Part shown: piece after piece, positions 1 through 8,752 of the stretch
Layout of the letters: each line of letters begins with the position of its first letter
Position numbering within the stretch: the stretch's first letter is position 1
DNA from: Bradyrhizobium betae
Lineage (GTDB): Bacteria; Pseudomonadota; Alphaproteobacteria; Rhizobiales; Xanthobacteraceae
Assembly: GCF_008932115.1 (NCBI RefSeq)
Contig: NZ_CP044543.1
Coordinates: 1,984,001 to 2,048,000 of the forward strand
Direction: 5' to 3'
Length of the DNA stretch: 64,000 bases
Program-made: the position numbers and the translations under genes
Notes under the pieces: generated by a model
Databases searched by the model: none
The model's input: only the letters and a program-made list of their open reading frames with translations
Told to the model about the DNA's origin: nothing

Positions 1-643
1 AGACCTGAAACCACCCGGAAAAATCCATCGGGGCCGGATCCTTGGGAATGCCGATGTCGCCCATGTAGCCGGTGCAATAGCGCGCCGGGATGCCCATGCA
101 GCGGCAGAAGGTCAGCGCGAGATGCGCGAAGTCGCGGCAGACGCCGGTCTTCTGCTCGTAGACGTCGTGCGCCGATTTCATGTGATGGGCGTGCTCGTAG
201 CCGAAGGTGACGTGCTTGTGCACGAACTCGGTGATCGCGCAGACACGCGCCCAGCCAGGTTTGGTCTTGGCGAACAACGACCAGGCGATGTCGGTGAGCT
301 TGTCGGTCTCGCAATAGCGGCTCGGCATCAGATAGAGCATCAGCTCGTTCGGCAATTGCTCGATGGGGAGTTGCTGCGCAGTCGGCATCACTTCGTCCGG
401 CAGGCCGGTGTCACGCACCAGCGCGCGGCCCTTCAGGGTGACGCCGCCGGCGGGAGCGACGAGACGGCCGCAGACGTTGCCGAAGCTATCGTGATAGAAG
501 CGGATCGGAACGTCGGGCTCAGCAACCACCGTCTCCTTGCCGATGATGTCGGCCTGCCGCGAGGGGTGGATGTTGAGCATGATCACCATCGGTGTCGGCT
601 GCTCTGCCGCGTAGGTGATGTCGAAGCCGACCCTGATTTCCAT
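1..643 (-). CDS. Transglutaminase-like protein (C-terminus beyond window)
   Basis: Only the first 214 codons are inside the window; the gene runs off the left edge. It begins at ATG 643, immediately after the TAG stop of the next transglutaminase gene, so the two are cotranscribed and probably translationally coupled. A nucleophile-Cys motif of the transglutaminase/protease superfamily is visible (GVCRDFAHLAL) followed by a small hydrophobic stretch (MGIPARYCTGYMGDIG). The position where the sister protein has a catalytic His (THAWVQVYLP) reads MDFSGWFQV here, with Ser in place of His, so classical Cys-His-Asp chemistry is doubtful. The biological substrate is unknown; such genes usually sit in pairs in alphaproteobacteria. 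Family call is firm, function is not. Confidence 0.85.
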   Translation of the reverse strand, partial: MEIRVGFDITYAAEQPTPMVIMLNIHPSRQADIIGKETVVAEPDVPIRFYHDSFGNVCGRLVAPAGGVTLKGRALVRDTGLPDEVMPTAQQLPIEQLPNELMLYLMPSRYCETDKLTDIAWSLFAKTKPGWARVCAITEFVHKHVTFGYEHAHHMKSAHDVYEQKTGVCRDFAHLALTFCRCMGIPARYCTGYMGDIGIPKDPAPMDFSGWFQV

Positions 644-1555
644 CTATAAGACCTCCGCCTCCATCTCATCGTCGCTCTGCTGGTCGTCCGAGACCACCCT
701 GATGGTCACGTCCATGGCCTCGAAGGCATTCCCGGCGCCGATATAGACCCCGTGCAACGGGATCGCCTGGCGCGGATCGCGGGCGACCGCGACGCGAATG
801 AGATCGCGGGTGCCGACGATGCCGTTGGTCGGATCGAACTCGATCCAGCCCGCACTCGGCAGATAGACCTGCACCCATGCGTGGGTCGATCCGCCGCCGA
901 CGTGACGCTGCTCGATATCCCCCGGCACGAAGATGTAGCCGGAGACAAATCGCGCGGCGATGCCGAGGTGGCGCAACGCTTCGATCATAAACAGCGCATA
1001 GTCCCGACAAGTTCCCGAGCCCGACTGCAAAGTATCGAGCGGATGCTGCGTGCCCAGCTCGTGGCGCTTGCGGTATTTGAACTGCTTGCGGATGCCGTGC
1101 GTCATGCCGCTCAGGATCTTGAAAGTCGGCGTCGGCGCGTCCTCGTCGAGGAAGCCGCGCGCCCATTCCGCGATCTCGCCGCCGGGATCGGTGTATTGCG
1201 GCGTGATGTACTGGACGAGATCGGGGAATTCCTCGTCGTCGTACACGAAGGGGTAGAAATAGGCGGTATCGTCCGGCGTCAGCGCGAATTCCTCGACCGG
1301 GTTGTGCTCGACGGTGACATGCCACTCGAAGCTCAGCGTCTCCGCACGTTCGTCGAAATTGGCGATCGCGACCGAGTTGCCGAACACGTCGTGAATCCAG
1401 TGCAGCGACATCGGCGTGGGCGATATCTCGAGCCTGGAGTCGAGCACACGCAGATCGTGCCCGTCGCGCGGACGCAGCATGATCCTGTGTTCGCCGAACG
1501 CCACGGGGCGGTTATAGCGATATTCGGTCTTGTGATGAATTGTCAGCAGCGGCAT
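644..1555 (-). CDS. Transglutaminase family protein
   Basis: A 303-residue soluble protein. The N-terminal ~80 residues match the beta-sandwich domain that precedes bacterial transglutaminase-like cores (start MPLLTIHHKTEYRYNRPV, then HRIMLRPRDGHDLRV). The core carries the full triad signature: Cys in SGTCRDYALFMIEA, His in GGSTHAWVQVYLP and Asp in WIEFDPTNG. It is probably a cysteine peptidase or amide-transferring enzyme acting in the cytosol, since no signal peptide is seen. Its stop codon directly abuts the start of a second transglutaminase-like gene downstream (zero spacing), which argues for a paired role. The substrate cannot be read from sequence. Confidence 0.9.
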   Translation of the reverse strand: MPLLTIHHKTEYRYNRPVAFGEHRIMLRPRDGHDLRVLDSRLEISPTPMSLHWIHDVFGNSVAIANFDERAETLSFEWHVTVEHNPVEEFALTPDDTAYFYPFVYDDEEFPDLVQYITPQYTDPGGEIAEWARGFLDEDAPTPTFKILSGMTHGIRKQFKYRKRHELGTQHPLDTLQSGSGTCRDYALFMIEALRHLGIAARFVSGYIFVPGDIEQRHVGGGSTHAWVQVYLPSAGWIEFDPTNGIVGTRDLIRVAVARDPRQAIPLHGVYIGAGNAFEAMDVTIRVVSDDQQSDDEMEAEVL

Positions 1556-1646
1556 CGTGAGGCAATCATGGTGATATCGGGGGGGATCAATCTACAGCGA
1601 TTCTGCCCAATTGTGCGGGTGACTGCTCTTTCCGTAGGCAATCTGG

Positions 1647-2453
1647 ATGGCTTTAGACACGGCTGGCGTGACCGATCAACTGCTGAATGAGGGCGACATT
1701 CCGCCGGTGCATGAGGTGAATGCCGGGGGAGCATCGCCCTTCCTGCTCACCTCGGATCATTTCGGGCGGATTCTGCCGCGCGCGCTCGGCGATCTCGGCG
1801 TCGCCGAGGCCGAATTGACGCGGCACATCGCCTGGGACATCGGCATCGCCGGTGTCGCCGAGCGGCTGGCAAGGATGCTCGACGCACATCTGATCGCGCA
1901 GCGCTATTCGCGGCTCGTGATCGACTGCAACCGCCCGCCGGGCGCAGCGAGCTCGATTCCGGTCATTTCGGAGGCAACGGCAATCCCGCGCAACGAGGGC
2001 ATTTCGGAGCATGAGCGCGGGGCGCGGCGGCGCGAGATTTTCGAGCCCTATCATCACCGCATCAACGCCGTCATCGACGGCCGGCTGCACGACAAGCGAC
2101 CGACGGTGCTGGTATCGCTGCACAGCTTCACGCCGGTCTATGCCGGGGTGGAGCGGCCCTGGCACATCGGCACGCTCTACAACCGCGACACGGTGCTGCC
2201 GCACCTTCTGCTGAAACATCTCCGCGCCGAGAGCGATCTCGTCGTCGGCGACAACGAGCCTTATGCGGTGAACGACCTCACCGACTACACCATCCCCGTG
2301 CACGGCGAAGCCCGCGGCCTCGTCAACACCGGCATCGAGATCCGCCAGGATCTGATCGCGGATCAGTCCGGCGAGCAGCAATGGGCCGAGCGGCTGGCAC
2401 GGATCTTCGCGGAGATCGAGGTGGAGCTGAGGGCGGAGAGAGTGGTCGACTAG
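1647..2453 (+). CDS. N-formylglutamate amidohydrolase
   Basis: A 268-residue protein of the N-formylglutamate amidohydrolase family, which hydrolyses N-formyl-L-glutamate (last step of one histidine-degradation route) or related formyl amides. Family landmarks visible are the N-terminal FLLTSDHFGRILP segment, the DIGIAGVAERLA block, YSRLVIDCNRPPG, and VLVSLHSFTPVYAG with the metal-type His. No other hut genes lie nearby, so the true substrate in this genome is uncertain. It starts 91 bp from a divergent transglutaminase gene and overlaps the convergent DUF3592 gene by 4 bp at the stop codons. Confidence 0.88.
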   Translation: MALDTAGVTDQLLNEGDIPPVHEVNAGGASPFLLTSDHFGRILPRALGDLGVAEAELTRHIAWDIGIAGVAERLARMLDAHLIAQRYSRLVIDCNRPPGAASSIPVISEATAIPRNEGISEHERGARRREIFEPYHHRINAVIDGRLHDKRPTVLVSLHSFTPVYAGVERPWHIGTLYNRDTVLPHLLLKHLRAESDLVVGDNEPYAVNDLTDYTIPVHGEARGLVNTGIEIRQDLIADQSGEQQWAERLARIFAEIEVELRAERVVD

Positions 2454-3433
2454 CCGCCGCGCGTCGCGACGAACAGCGCCAGCGCGGCGAAGATCGCGGC
2501 GATGCCCCACAGCACCCAGGCCATGCGGCCGTCGCCGCGGGCATCCAGCGTTGCCTCGGCCGGGTTGTCGGGATTGACATGGACCTCCACGGTCGCGCCG
2601 TCCTGATAGCGCGACATCAGCTTCCGCAGCATCTCGTCGGACGCCGACTGCGTTCCGGCCGCGACGCGCGCGCATTCATTGGTGTAGCTGACGTTCTGAT
2701 AGAGGTAGGTATAGGTCACGCGCTTGCCGAACATCTCGACGCCGCGCGCCTCGCCGGGCTCGCTGGCCGCGTGATATTCCTCGATTCCCGACAGCTTGAT
2801 CGTGCCCGGCACCACCGGCCAGCGCGTCGCCATCGACGCCTGCTTGCGCACGGCAAACCCCATCAGCGCGATGACGAGGCCGAACGCGCCGAAGCCGACG
2901 ACGAGGCCCGCCAGATCAGGCCGTCCGATATGGTGCGCGAGATAGGCATAGGCCTGATTGAACCCGAATGCCGAGCCGAACACGATGGCAAGCACGATCA
3001 CCGTACCGATGCCGAGGCAGCCCCACAGGCCCTTGGGCAGGTCGCGTTCCAGCACGGCCTGATCGGGATGGCGCGGATTGTAATAGACCGTGACGATGCT
3101 GCCGGCCGGATATTTCGCGAGCTTCTCGGCGACCTGGAAATTGCCGAGGTCCTCGCCGATCGAGATGCGGTTGTTGCGCAGCTTCCTGCCGCCCACCGAA
3201 TATTCGTAAGTCACATTCGCAAAATTGCGGCTCTCGAGGCGAGAGCCGCCCTCGCGGTCGTCGTCGAAAACCTTGACGTCGCGCAGCTCTGCGACCGAGG
3301 TGACGACCTTGCCCGGCGCTTGCAGCCAGCTTCGCGCCTCGCGCACCTGCCAGGTCTTGACGATTGCGGCGACCAGGATGAGTCCGAGCGGTGCAAGCAG
3401 CATCGCATAGACGAACCAGGGCAGATCCGGCAC
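2450..3433 (-). CDS. DUF3592 domain membrane protein
   Basis: Predicted membrane protein with two DUF3592-type extracytoplasmic repeats. Each has the hallmark YxYxVxG.xY pattern (VTYEYSVGGRKLRNNRI and VTYTYLYQNVSYTNE) and ends in YYNPRHPDQAVLER or HVNPDNPAEATLD. Hydrophobic segments lie near the N-terminus (YAMLLAPLGLILVAAIV), in the middle (GIGTVIVLAIVFGSAFGF and VVGFGAFGLVIALMGF) and at the C-terminus (VLWGIAAIFAALALFV). I place the start at GTG 3433, which has a GAGGG ribosome site 7 nt upstream; an upstream TTG at 3457 in the same frame is the alternative. Function is unknown. The 3' end overlaps the convergent amidohydrolase gene by 4 bp. Confidence 0.82.
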   Translation of the reverse strand: MPDLPWFVYAMLLAPLGLILVAAIVKTWQVREARSWLQAPGKVVTSVAELRDVKVFDDDREGGSRLESRNFANVTYEYSVGGRKLRNNRISIGEDLGNFQVAEKLAKYPAGSIVTVYYNPRHPDQAVLERDLPKGLWGCLGIGTVIVLAIVFGSAFGFNQAYAYLAHHIGRPDLAGLVVGFGAFGLVIALMGFAVRKQASMATRWPVVPGTIKLSGIEEYHAASEPGEARGVEMFGKRVTYTYLYQNVSYTNECARVAAGTQSASDEMLRKLMSRYQDGATVEVHVNPDNPAEATLDARGDGRMAWVLWGIAAIFAALALFVATRGG

Positions 3434-3507
3434 GGCAAAATCCCTCGTCAACGACAATGCTTCCTTGGACGCACCGTCGCGGACGAAGGTTCAACCGGAC
3501 AATCAGC

Positions 3508-4128
3508 TCATTTGGCCCGGGTCAGCGCCAGCCAAATGCCGCCACCGATCATGAAGCCGCCGGACACGCGCGACATCATGCGGGTGCGACGCGCCGAGAA
3601 AAAGCTGCGGGCCTGACCGGCAAGCAGCGCGTAGATCCCGTCCGTCAAGCCGGCAAGAACCATGAAGGTCATTCCGAGCACCAGGACCTGCGACAGGTGA
3701 TCCTTGCTCATGTCCATGAATTGCGGAATGAACGCGCCGAAGAACACCAGCAGTTTTGGATTCGACAACGCGACGACAAAGCCCTGCAAAAGGAAGCCAC
3801 CGCGAGGGGGCGGCGGCGGCGCGTCGGTGTCGACGCCTTCGACCGGGGAGCGGATCAGCTTGATGCCGAGCCAGACCAGATAGGCTGCGCCCGCAAAGCG
3901 CACCCAGTTGAACCAATAGCCCATCGTCGCCATCAGCGAGGTGAGGCCCACCGCAAGGATACCAATCACGATCAACAGCCCCACCTGCACGCCGAGAATG
4001 TTGGTCAGCGCCGCGCGCGTACCGTGGCGCAGGCCGTTGGCGATGACGAGGGTCACGATCGGCCCCGGCAGCAGCGCCAGCGCAATGCAGGCGGCGACGA
4101 AGGCGAGATAGGCTTGCATGGACATCAT
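3508..4128 (-). CDS. LysE/RhtB family amino-acid exporter
   Basis: About 206 residues with six predicted membrane spans, typical of the LysE/RhtB superfamily that exports amino acids or small metabolites through the inner membrane. The N-terminal signature LALLPGPIVTLVIANGLRHG is the conserved loop of the family, followed by AALTNILGVQVGLL and the WVRFAGAAYLVWLGIKLI motif. An earlier in-frame ATG at 4161 would add 11 hydrophilic residues; I prefer the double ATG at 4128/4125 because family members begin just before the first span. It lies upstream of and divergent to the ArsR operon. The substrate is not predictable. Confidence 0.85.
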   Translation of the reverse strand: MMSMQAYLAFVAACIALALLPGPIVTLVIANGLRHGTRAALTNILGVQVGLLIVIGILAVGLTSLMATMGYWFNWVRFAGAAYLVWLGIKLIRSPVEGVDTDAPPPPPRGGFLLQGFVVALSNPKLLVFFGAFIPQFMDMSKDHLSQVLVLGMTFMVLAGLTDGIYALLAGQARSFFSARRTRMMSRVSGGFMIGGGIWLALTRAK

Positions 4129-4203
4129 GAGAGGGACTCGCTGAGGGCGGTTCGGGGACATTAATGCATGGCGAAGGCGGGAACGGAAGTCACGACCTCA
4201 CGC

Positions 4204-4233
4204 TTGACATGCAACCATTTAGTTGCCTATTAT
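4204..4233 (+). promoter_or_regulatory. Promoter and operator of the arsR-SRPBCC operon
   Basis: A consensus -35 box TTGACA lies at 4204-4209 and a -10 box TATTAT at 4228-4233, with 18 bp between. An inverted repeat GCAAC-N6-GTTGC (4211-4226) fills the spacer, an ideal position for repression by the ArsR-type protein encoded right after it. The expected transcription start (about 4240) coincides with the ATG at 4241, implying a leaderless mRNA. Confidence 0.7.
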
Positions 4234-4240
4234 CGCTGCC

Positions 4241-4555
4241 ATGGATGAGGTCTTCAAAGCGCTCGCCGATGCGTCACGACGGTCGCTGCTCGACAGGCTT
4301 CACGCCAGGAACGGCCAGACACTGAGCGAGCTCTGCGAGGGCCTTGCGATGACGCGGCAGGCGGTGACGAAACACCTCGTCATTCTGGAAGAGGCCAACC
4401 TGGTCACGGCGATCAGGCACGGCCGCGAGAAGCTGCACTATCTCAATCCGGTACCGATCCATCAGATCGGCGAACGCTGGATCAGGAAGTTCGAGCGCGG
4501 CAAGCTCGCCGCGCTCGGCGAGTTGAAACGCCAGTTGGAGAAGCGCGATGAGTAA
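4241..4555 (+). CDS. ArsR-family transcriptional repressor
   Basis: A 104-residue winged-helix repressor of the ArsR type that is usually found with SRPBCC (AHSA1) genes. The helix-turn-helix is seen in LSELCEGLAMTRQAVTKHLVILEEANLV, followed by the wing (IRHGREKLHYLNPVPI) and a C-terminal helix. It has no metal-binding CxC motif, so it is not an arsenic sensor; these proteins probably respond to a small organic ligand or act as autorepressors. The ATG at 4241 is preferred over 4223 because 4223 lies inside the operator and upstream of the predicted transcription start. There is no ribosome site, consistent with leaderless translation. The 3' end overlaps the next gene by 8 bp. Confidence 0.88.
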   Translation: MDEVFKALADASRRSLLDRLHARNGQTLSELCEGLAMTRQAVTKHLVILEEANLVTAIRHGREKLHYLNPVPIHQIGERWIRKFERGKLAALGELKRQLEKRDE

Positions 4556-5018
4556 GCCGCAATTCGTCTATGTGAGTTATATCGAGACCACGCCGGAAAA
4601 ACTGTGGGAAGCGCTGACGTCGAGCGAGTTCACGAAGCAATACTGGTTCGGCGCCGAGGTCCGGTCCGACTGGAAGGTCGGCTCCCCCTTCGCGCTGACG
4701 CTCGATGGCGAGATCACCGATTCCGGCGAAATCCTCGAGGCCGATCCCCCGCGGCGCCTGTCCTACAGCTTCAAGCACCAGAAGTTCGAAGAGCTCCGCG
4801 GCGAGCCGATCTCGCGCGTCGTCTTCACCATCGAACCGTTCGGCTCTCTCGTGCGTTTGACCGTGCTGCATGACGGCTTTGTCGAGGGCGGCAAATACCT
4901 CGGCGCCGTCTCCAATGGCTGGCCGGCGATCCTGTCCGGGCTCAAGAGCCTGCTGGAGAGGGGCCAGGTGCTCGCCATCCCGCGAGCAGCCCTCAACAAG
5001 GGATTCGACGCAAAATGA
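4548..5018 (+). CDS. SRPBCC (AHSA1-like) protein, first copy
   Basis: A 156-residue member of the START/Bet v1-like SRPBCC superfamily, subfamily AHSA1. Typical features are the N-terminal YIETTPEKLWEALTS strand-helix, EFTKQYWFG, the GEILEADPPRRLSYSF strand and the C-terminal WPAILSGLKSLLERG helix. The fold encloses a hydrophobic pocket for a small ligand. It is translationally coupled to the ArsR repressor (8-bp overlap) and to the second SRPBCC gene (ATGA overlap). It probably handles or senses a compound whose level is monitored by the repressor, but this is inference from operon structure. Confidence 0.87.
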   Translation: MSKPQFVYVSYIETTPEKLWEALTSSEFTKQYWFGAEVRSDWKVGSPFALTLDGEITDSGEILEADPPRRLSYSFKHQKFEELRGEPISRVVFTIEPFGSLVRLTVLHDGFVEGGKYLGAVSNGWPAILSGLKSLLERGQVLAIPRAALNKGFDAK

Positions 5019-5527
5019 ATCTCGACCAGTTCAAGCCGCTGACGGTCTACACCATCTACATCGCCTCGACGCCAGAGAAGGTGTGGGAGGCGCTGACATC
5101 GGCCGAGTTCAGCCGCAGATACTTTTCCGGCTTTGCGGTGGAGATGGAGCCGAAGCTCGGCGGCAGCTTCATCGTGCGCGCGCCCGACGGTTCCGAACAC
5201 ATCTCCGGCGAGGTGTTCGAATACGATCCACCGAGAAAGCTGACGGTGACGTGGAACGTCAACTGGCCCGACCTCGTCGCAAAACTCGGCGCCACACTCG
5301 TCACCTACGAGATCGAGCAAGCCGGCGAAGCCGTCCGTCTCACAATGAGCGAACGCCACGACCGTCCGCTGAGCGACGATATCCTTTCCGGCGGCCGCAC
5401 CGGCTGGCCGGCGATCCTGTCCGGGCTGAAGAGCCTGCTCGAGACGGGGAAGGCGCCGCAGATCAAGATGGCGCCGCCAGCGCAGATGCTGGCGGCGTTG
5501 AAGGCGATGGGGATCAAGGCGCCGTAG
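5015..5527 (+). CDS. SRPBCC (AHSA1-like) protein, second copy
   Basis: A 170-residue paralogue of the preceding gene. Shared landmarks are YIASTPEKVWEALTSAEFSR, the GEVFEYDPPRKLTVTW strand and an almost identical C-terminal helix (GWPAILSGLKSLLETG). It keeps the fold but differs through the middle, so it is an old tandem duplication. It starts within an ATGA overlap with the upstream copy. A C-terminal extension (AQMLAALKAMGIKAP) is absent from the first copy. Its stop lies 3 bp from the end of the convergent DUF2189 gene. Confidence 0.87.
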   Translation: MNLDQFKPLTVYTIYIASTPEKVWEALTSAEFSRRYFSGFAVEMEPKLGGSFIVRAPDGSEHISGEVFEYDPPRKLTVTWNVNWPDLVAKLGATLVTYEIEQAGEAVRLTMSERHDRPLSDDILSGGRTGWPAILSGLKSLLETGKAPQIKMAPPAQMLAALKAMGIKAP

Positions 5528-5530
5528 GGA

Positions 5531-6301
5531 CTACGTAGGCACCACCAGCCGCCGGTAGAGATGCCACGTCGCATGCCCGAGCACCGGCAGCGTCACGATC
5601 AGCCCCAGGAAATACGGCAGCGCCGAGACGATCAGCAGGATCACGATCACGGCGGCCCAGCCGATCATCGGCAGCGGGCTCGTCACCACCGCGCGCACGC
5701 TCGTGACCATGGCGGTGACGAAATCGACCTCGCGGTCGAGCAGCAGCGGAAACGACACCACGGTCAGCGAGAACAGGATCAGCGACAGCGCCGCGCCGAC
5801 CGCATTGCCGATCGCGAGGAACAGCAGGCCCTCGTTGGTCGTCAGAACCACCGTCATGAATTCCTGGAGGCTCGAGAACGAGGCGTGCAGGCCGAGCAGC
5901 AGCGCGATCAGGAGCCGCACCTGGTACATCCAGATCACGAACACGAACAGCGTGACGAACGCCATCCAGCCGATCTCGCTGCGCGAGCGTATCGCCGACC
6001 AGATCGCGGCAAACGAGACCGGCTCGCCGCGCTCGCGCCGACGGCTGACTTCGTAGAGGCCGATCGCCACGAACGGGCCGATCAGCGCGAACCCCGCCGC
6101 GAGGGGGTAGACCAGATAGACCATGCCGAAGGCGGTGAGGCAGAGCATGATGGCGATGCCGCCGGCCGCGTAGAGCCCACCGAAGCAGAGCCCGTAAAGC
6201 GGCACCGCCTGGAAATCGCGCAGGCCCTCGACCAGCGCCTCGGCAATGTCGGTCGTCGCAACGGCACGCACCACCGGATCGACCTTGCCCGAGATGGACA
6301 T
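5531..6301 (-). CDS. DUF2189 family integral membrane protein
   Basis: A 256-residue protein with about six or seven hydrophobic helices, matching DUF2189. Recognisable blocks are an N-terminal soluble part (VRAVATTDIAEALVEGLRDF), LAAGFALIGPFVAIGLYEVS followed by a basic loop RRRERGEP, and a C-terminal SALPYFLGLIVTLPVLGHAT. The start at 6301 is supported by a strong AGGAGG-type ribosome site a few bases upstream; the longer frame lacks one. Function is unknown. Some relatives are annotated near cytochrome c oxidase genes, but nothing of that kind is present here. Confidence 0.85.
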   Translation of the reverse strand: MSISGKVDPVVRAVATTDIAEALVEGLRDFQAVPLYGLCFGGLYAAGGIAIMLCLTAFGMVYLVYPLAAGFALIGPFVAIGLYEVSRRRERGEPVSFAAIWSAIRSRSEIGWMAFVTLFVFVIWMYQVRLLIALLLGLHASFSSLQEFMTVVLTTNEGLLFLAIGNAVGAALSLILFSLTVVSFPLLLDREVDFVTAMVTSVRAVVTSPLPMIGWAAVIVILLIVSALPYFLGLIVTLPVLGHATWHLYRRLVVPT

Positions 6302-6505
6302 CGGTACCCTCCTCCTCTGCCGGTGCGATCTTCGTCGCACGCGGCTCAATCTCGACAGTAGCGCCCTTGGGCGCCGCGCGCGACGTCAGAATTTTCCCGC
6401 ATGGAGGGCTTTTCGGCAGGATGCCTATGGACTGAGCAGAGGATGGTGCCGCAAATTGTCCTTTTCGACCGGCACATGCGATCACCAGAGCGGACCACCC
6501 GACCG

Positions 6506-8734
6506 ATGAGCTTGCGTACCCGGCTACTGATACTGGTGATCGCGGCCATGCTGGTGCCGGCAAGCCTGGTCGGGCTGCGCTTCGTGCAGAACAGGAGCAG
6601 CGAGATCAACGCGGCCTTGGCCAATCTGGCTGCGACGGCCGACGACATCGCCGGAGATCTGGACGAGAAGATCCAGGGCACCGCCCAGCTTCACTATGGT
6701 CTCGCCCGAGCGCGCGACCTCGACACGCGCGACAAGGCGGCGTGCTCGGCCTTTCTGTCGGACGTGCGCGAGGAATACCCGCAGTTCACCGGGATATTGA
6801 CCATCAATCCGGACGGCAGCCTGTTCTGCGACTCGCTGCGGACCGACCGCACCCTCGATCTGAGGGATCGCGCCTATTTCAAGCAGGTCCAGGGCCTGCA
6901 TGGCGTCGTCGCGCTCGAGCCGGTGTTCGGCCGCCTGACCGGCATATCGGTGCTCCAGATCGCCTATCCCGTACGATCGGAGGCGGGCGCGCTGAAATTC
7001 GTCCTGCTTGCCTCCTTCAACCTCAACAAATTCGCGGAATACCAACACAAGCGGCTGCTCACCGAGACGGAGATCCTGCTCACCGACGGCAAGGGGACCG
7101 TTCTGGTCGCGCCCAAGGAAGGCGGCCGGAGCGAGCCCGTCGGCGCCTCGATCGCAGGGTCCGACCTGTTTCGCTTCGCTGCAAACCCCGATCGTGACGC
7201 GTTTCAGGAGGTGACCGATCGCGAAGGCCGCACCCAGGTCTGGGCCGTCGCCCGCTCGCCTTCGATCCGCAACGCCGGCCTCTACATCATGGTCGGGCGC
7301 TCCAAGGACGGACTGGTCGCGGCCGCCAACCGCCGGCTCTACGAGGACATGGCGATCCTCGCCGTGGCCTCGCTGCTGCTCTTGGCGGGCGTCTGGATCC
7401 TTGCGACCATGAGCGTCGGGCGCCAGGTCGGGCGGCTCGCCACGATGGCGAAGAAGCTCGGGCTCGGCGAGCTCGGCGCACGAATTCCGCCTCCCTATCC
7501 GCGCGGCGAGCTCGGCGGATTGATGACCCTGCTGAACGGCACCGCCGAGTCGCTCGAGCAGCAGCGCGCCGCCATCGCCGACCTCAGTCACAAGCTCAGC
7601 CAGTCCCAGAAGATGGAAGCGATGGGCCAACTCACCGGCGGCGTGGCGCACGATTTCAACAATCTGCTGACAGTCATTCTCGGTAATTCGGAGCATCTTG
7701 CCGACAGGCTGGCGGGAAACAAGGAGCTGCACCGGATTGCCAGCGACATCGCGACCGCCGCCGAGCGCGGGGCGGACCTGACACGGAGCCTGCTCGCCTT
7801 CGCGCGCAAGCAACCGCTCCGGCCGCGCGAGATCGACATCGCGGAGAAGGTCGTCGGCATGGAGCAGTTGTTGCGCCGGTCGCTGGGCGAGCACATCGAG
7901 TGCAGCTTCGTGTTCGGACCCGATCTGTGGTTGACCAGCGTCGATCCCGGCCAGCTGGCAACGGCCCTGCTCAACCTCGTGCTCAACGCGCGCGACGCGA
8001 TGCCCGACGGCGGCAAGCTGACGGTCGAGGTCCGCAACAACTCGCTCAGTGCATCCGACCTCGACGTCAACGGCGAGCCGCGGCCAGGCGACTACGTCAT
8101 GGTGGCCGTGACCGATACCGGCAGCGGCATGACCGGCGAGGTGGCAAGCCGGGCGTTCGAGCCGTTCTTCACCACCAAGGAGGTCGGCAAGGGCACCGGC
8201 CTCGGCTTGAGCATGGTGTACGGGTTCGCGCAACAATCCGGCGGACTCGTGCAGTTGCAGTCCGAACCGGGACAAGGCAGCGTCGTCAGGCTGTTCTTTC
8301 CTCGCATTGCAGCGACGCTGAGCGAGGATCCGCCGCAGGCGGAGCGACTCACCATCCCCGACGGGAGCGAAACCGTTCTCCTGGTCGAGGACGACGACAT
8401 GGTGCGAGCCTACGTCGAGAGCGAGCTGAAGACGCTCGGCTACGGTGTCATCGCGACATCGAACGGGCCCGCGGCGCTGGACGTGCTGCGCCAGCCCCGA
8501 GACATCCATCTGCTGTTCACCGACGTCGTGATGCCCCGCGGCATGTTCGGGCCGGAGCTTGCAAGGCAAGCCATCGTCCTGCGGCCCGACCTCAAGGTGC
8601 TGTTCACCTCCGGCTACAGCCAAAGTCCCGTCAAGACACCCGACGGAATCGATGTCCGCATTCTGACAAAGCCATTCAAGCGGCAGGATCTCGCCGCGAT
8701 GCTGCGGTCCGCGTTGTCGGCGCCGCCGCGATGA
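6506..8734 (+). CDS. Hybrid sensor histidine kinase (Cache-HAMP-HK-REC)
   Basis: A two-component hybrid kinase of 743 residues. An N-terminal membrane span (residues about 5-25) is followed by a periplasmic Cache-type sensor region, a second span near residue 285 (AILAVASLLLLAGVWILAT), a HAMP linker, a HisKA domain whose phospho-acceptor is His382 in GGVAHDFNNLL, an ATPase domain (NLVLNARDAMP, DTGSGM, GKGTGLGLSM) and a C-terminal receiver with acidic pocket VEDDDM and phospho-Asp673 in LLFTDVVMP. No separate regulator or target gene is adjacent, so the output is unknown. I choose ATG 6506, directly before the first span; upstream ATGs at 6401, 6443 and 6476 are in frame. All residues needed for activity are present. 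Confidence 0.88.
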   Translation: MSLRTRLLILVIAAMLVPASLVGLRFVQNRSSEINAALANLAATADDIAGDLDEKIQGTAQLHYGLARARDLDTRDKAACSAFLSDVREEYPQFTGILTINPDGSLFCDSLRTDRTLDLRDRAYFKQVQGLHGVVALEPVFGRLTGISVLQIAYPVRSEAGALKFVLLASFNLNKFAEYQHKRLLTETEILLTDGKGTVLVAPKEGGRSEPVGASIAGSDLFRFAANPDRDAFQEVTDREGRTQVWAVARSPSIRNAGLYIMVGRSKDGLVAAANRRLYEDMAILAVASLLLLAGVWILATMSVGRQVGRLATMAKKLGLGELGARIPPPYPRGELGGLMTLLNGTAESLEQQRAAIADLSHKLSQSQKMEAMGQLTGGVAHDFNNLLTVILGNSEHLADRLAGNKELHRIASDIATAAERGADLTRSLLAFARKQPLRPREIDIAEKVVGMEQLLRRSLGEHIECSFVFGPDLWLTSVDPGQLATALLNLVLNARDAMPDGGKLTVEVRNNSLSASDLDVNGEPRPGDYVMVAVTDTGSGMTGEVASRAFEPFFTTKEVGKGTGLGLSMVYGFAQQSGGLVQLQSEPGQGSVVRLFFPRIAATLSEDPPQAERLTIPDGSETVLLVEDDDMVRAYVESELKTLGYGVIATSNGPAALDVLRQPRDIHLLFTDVVMPRGMFGPELARQAIVLRPDLKVLFTSGYSQSPVKTPDGIDVRILTKPFKRQDLAAMLRSALSAPPR

Positions 8735-8752
8735 ACGACGACCCGGCCCTTC

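Noticed and set aside
752..1690. Long plus-strand ORF opposite the transglutaminase genes
   Set aside because: It is a reverse-strand shadow in high-GC DNA: Arg/His/Asp-rich, no ribosome site, and the minus-strand frame has clear catalytic motifs.
6524..8623. 699-codon minus-strand ORF opposite the hybrid kinase
   Set aside because: Composition is typical of antisense shadows and the plus frame holds all kinase motifs.
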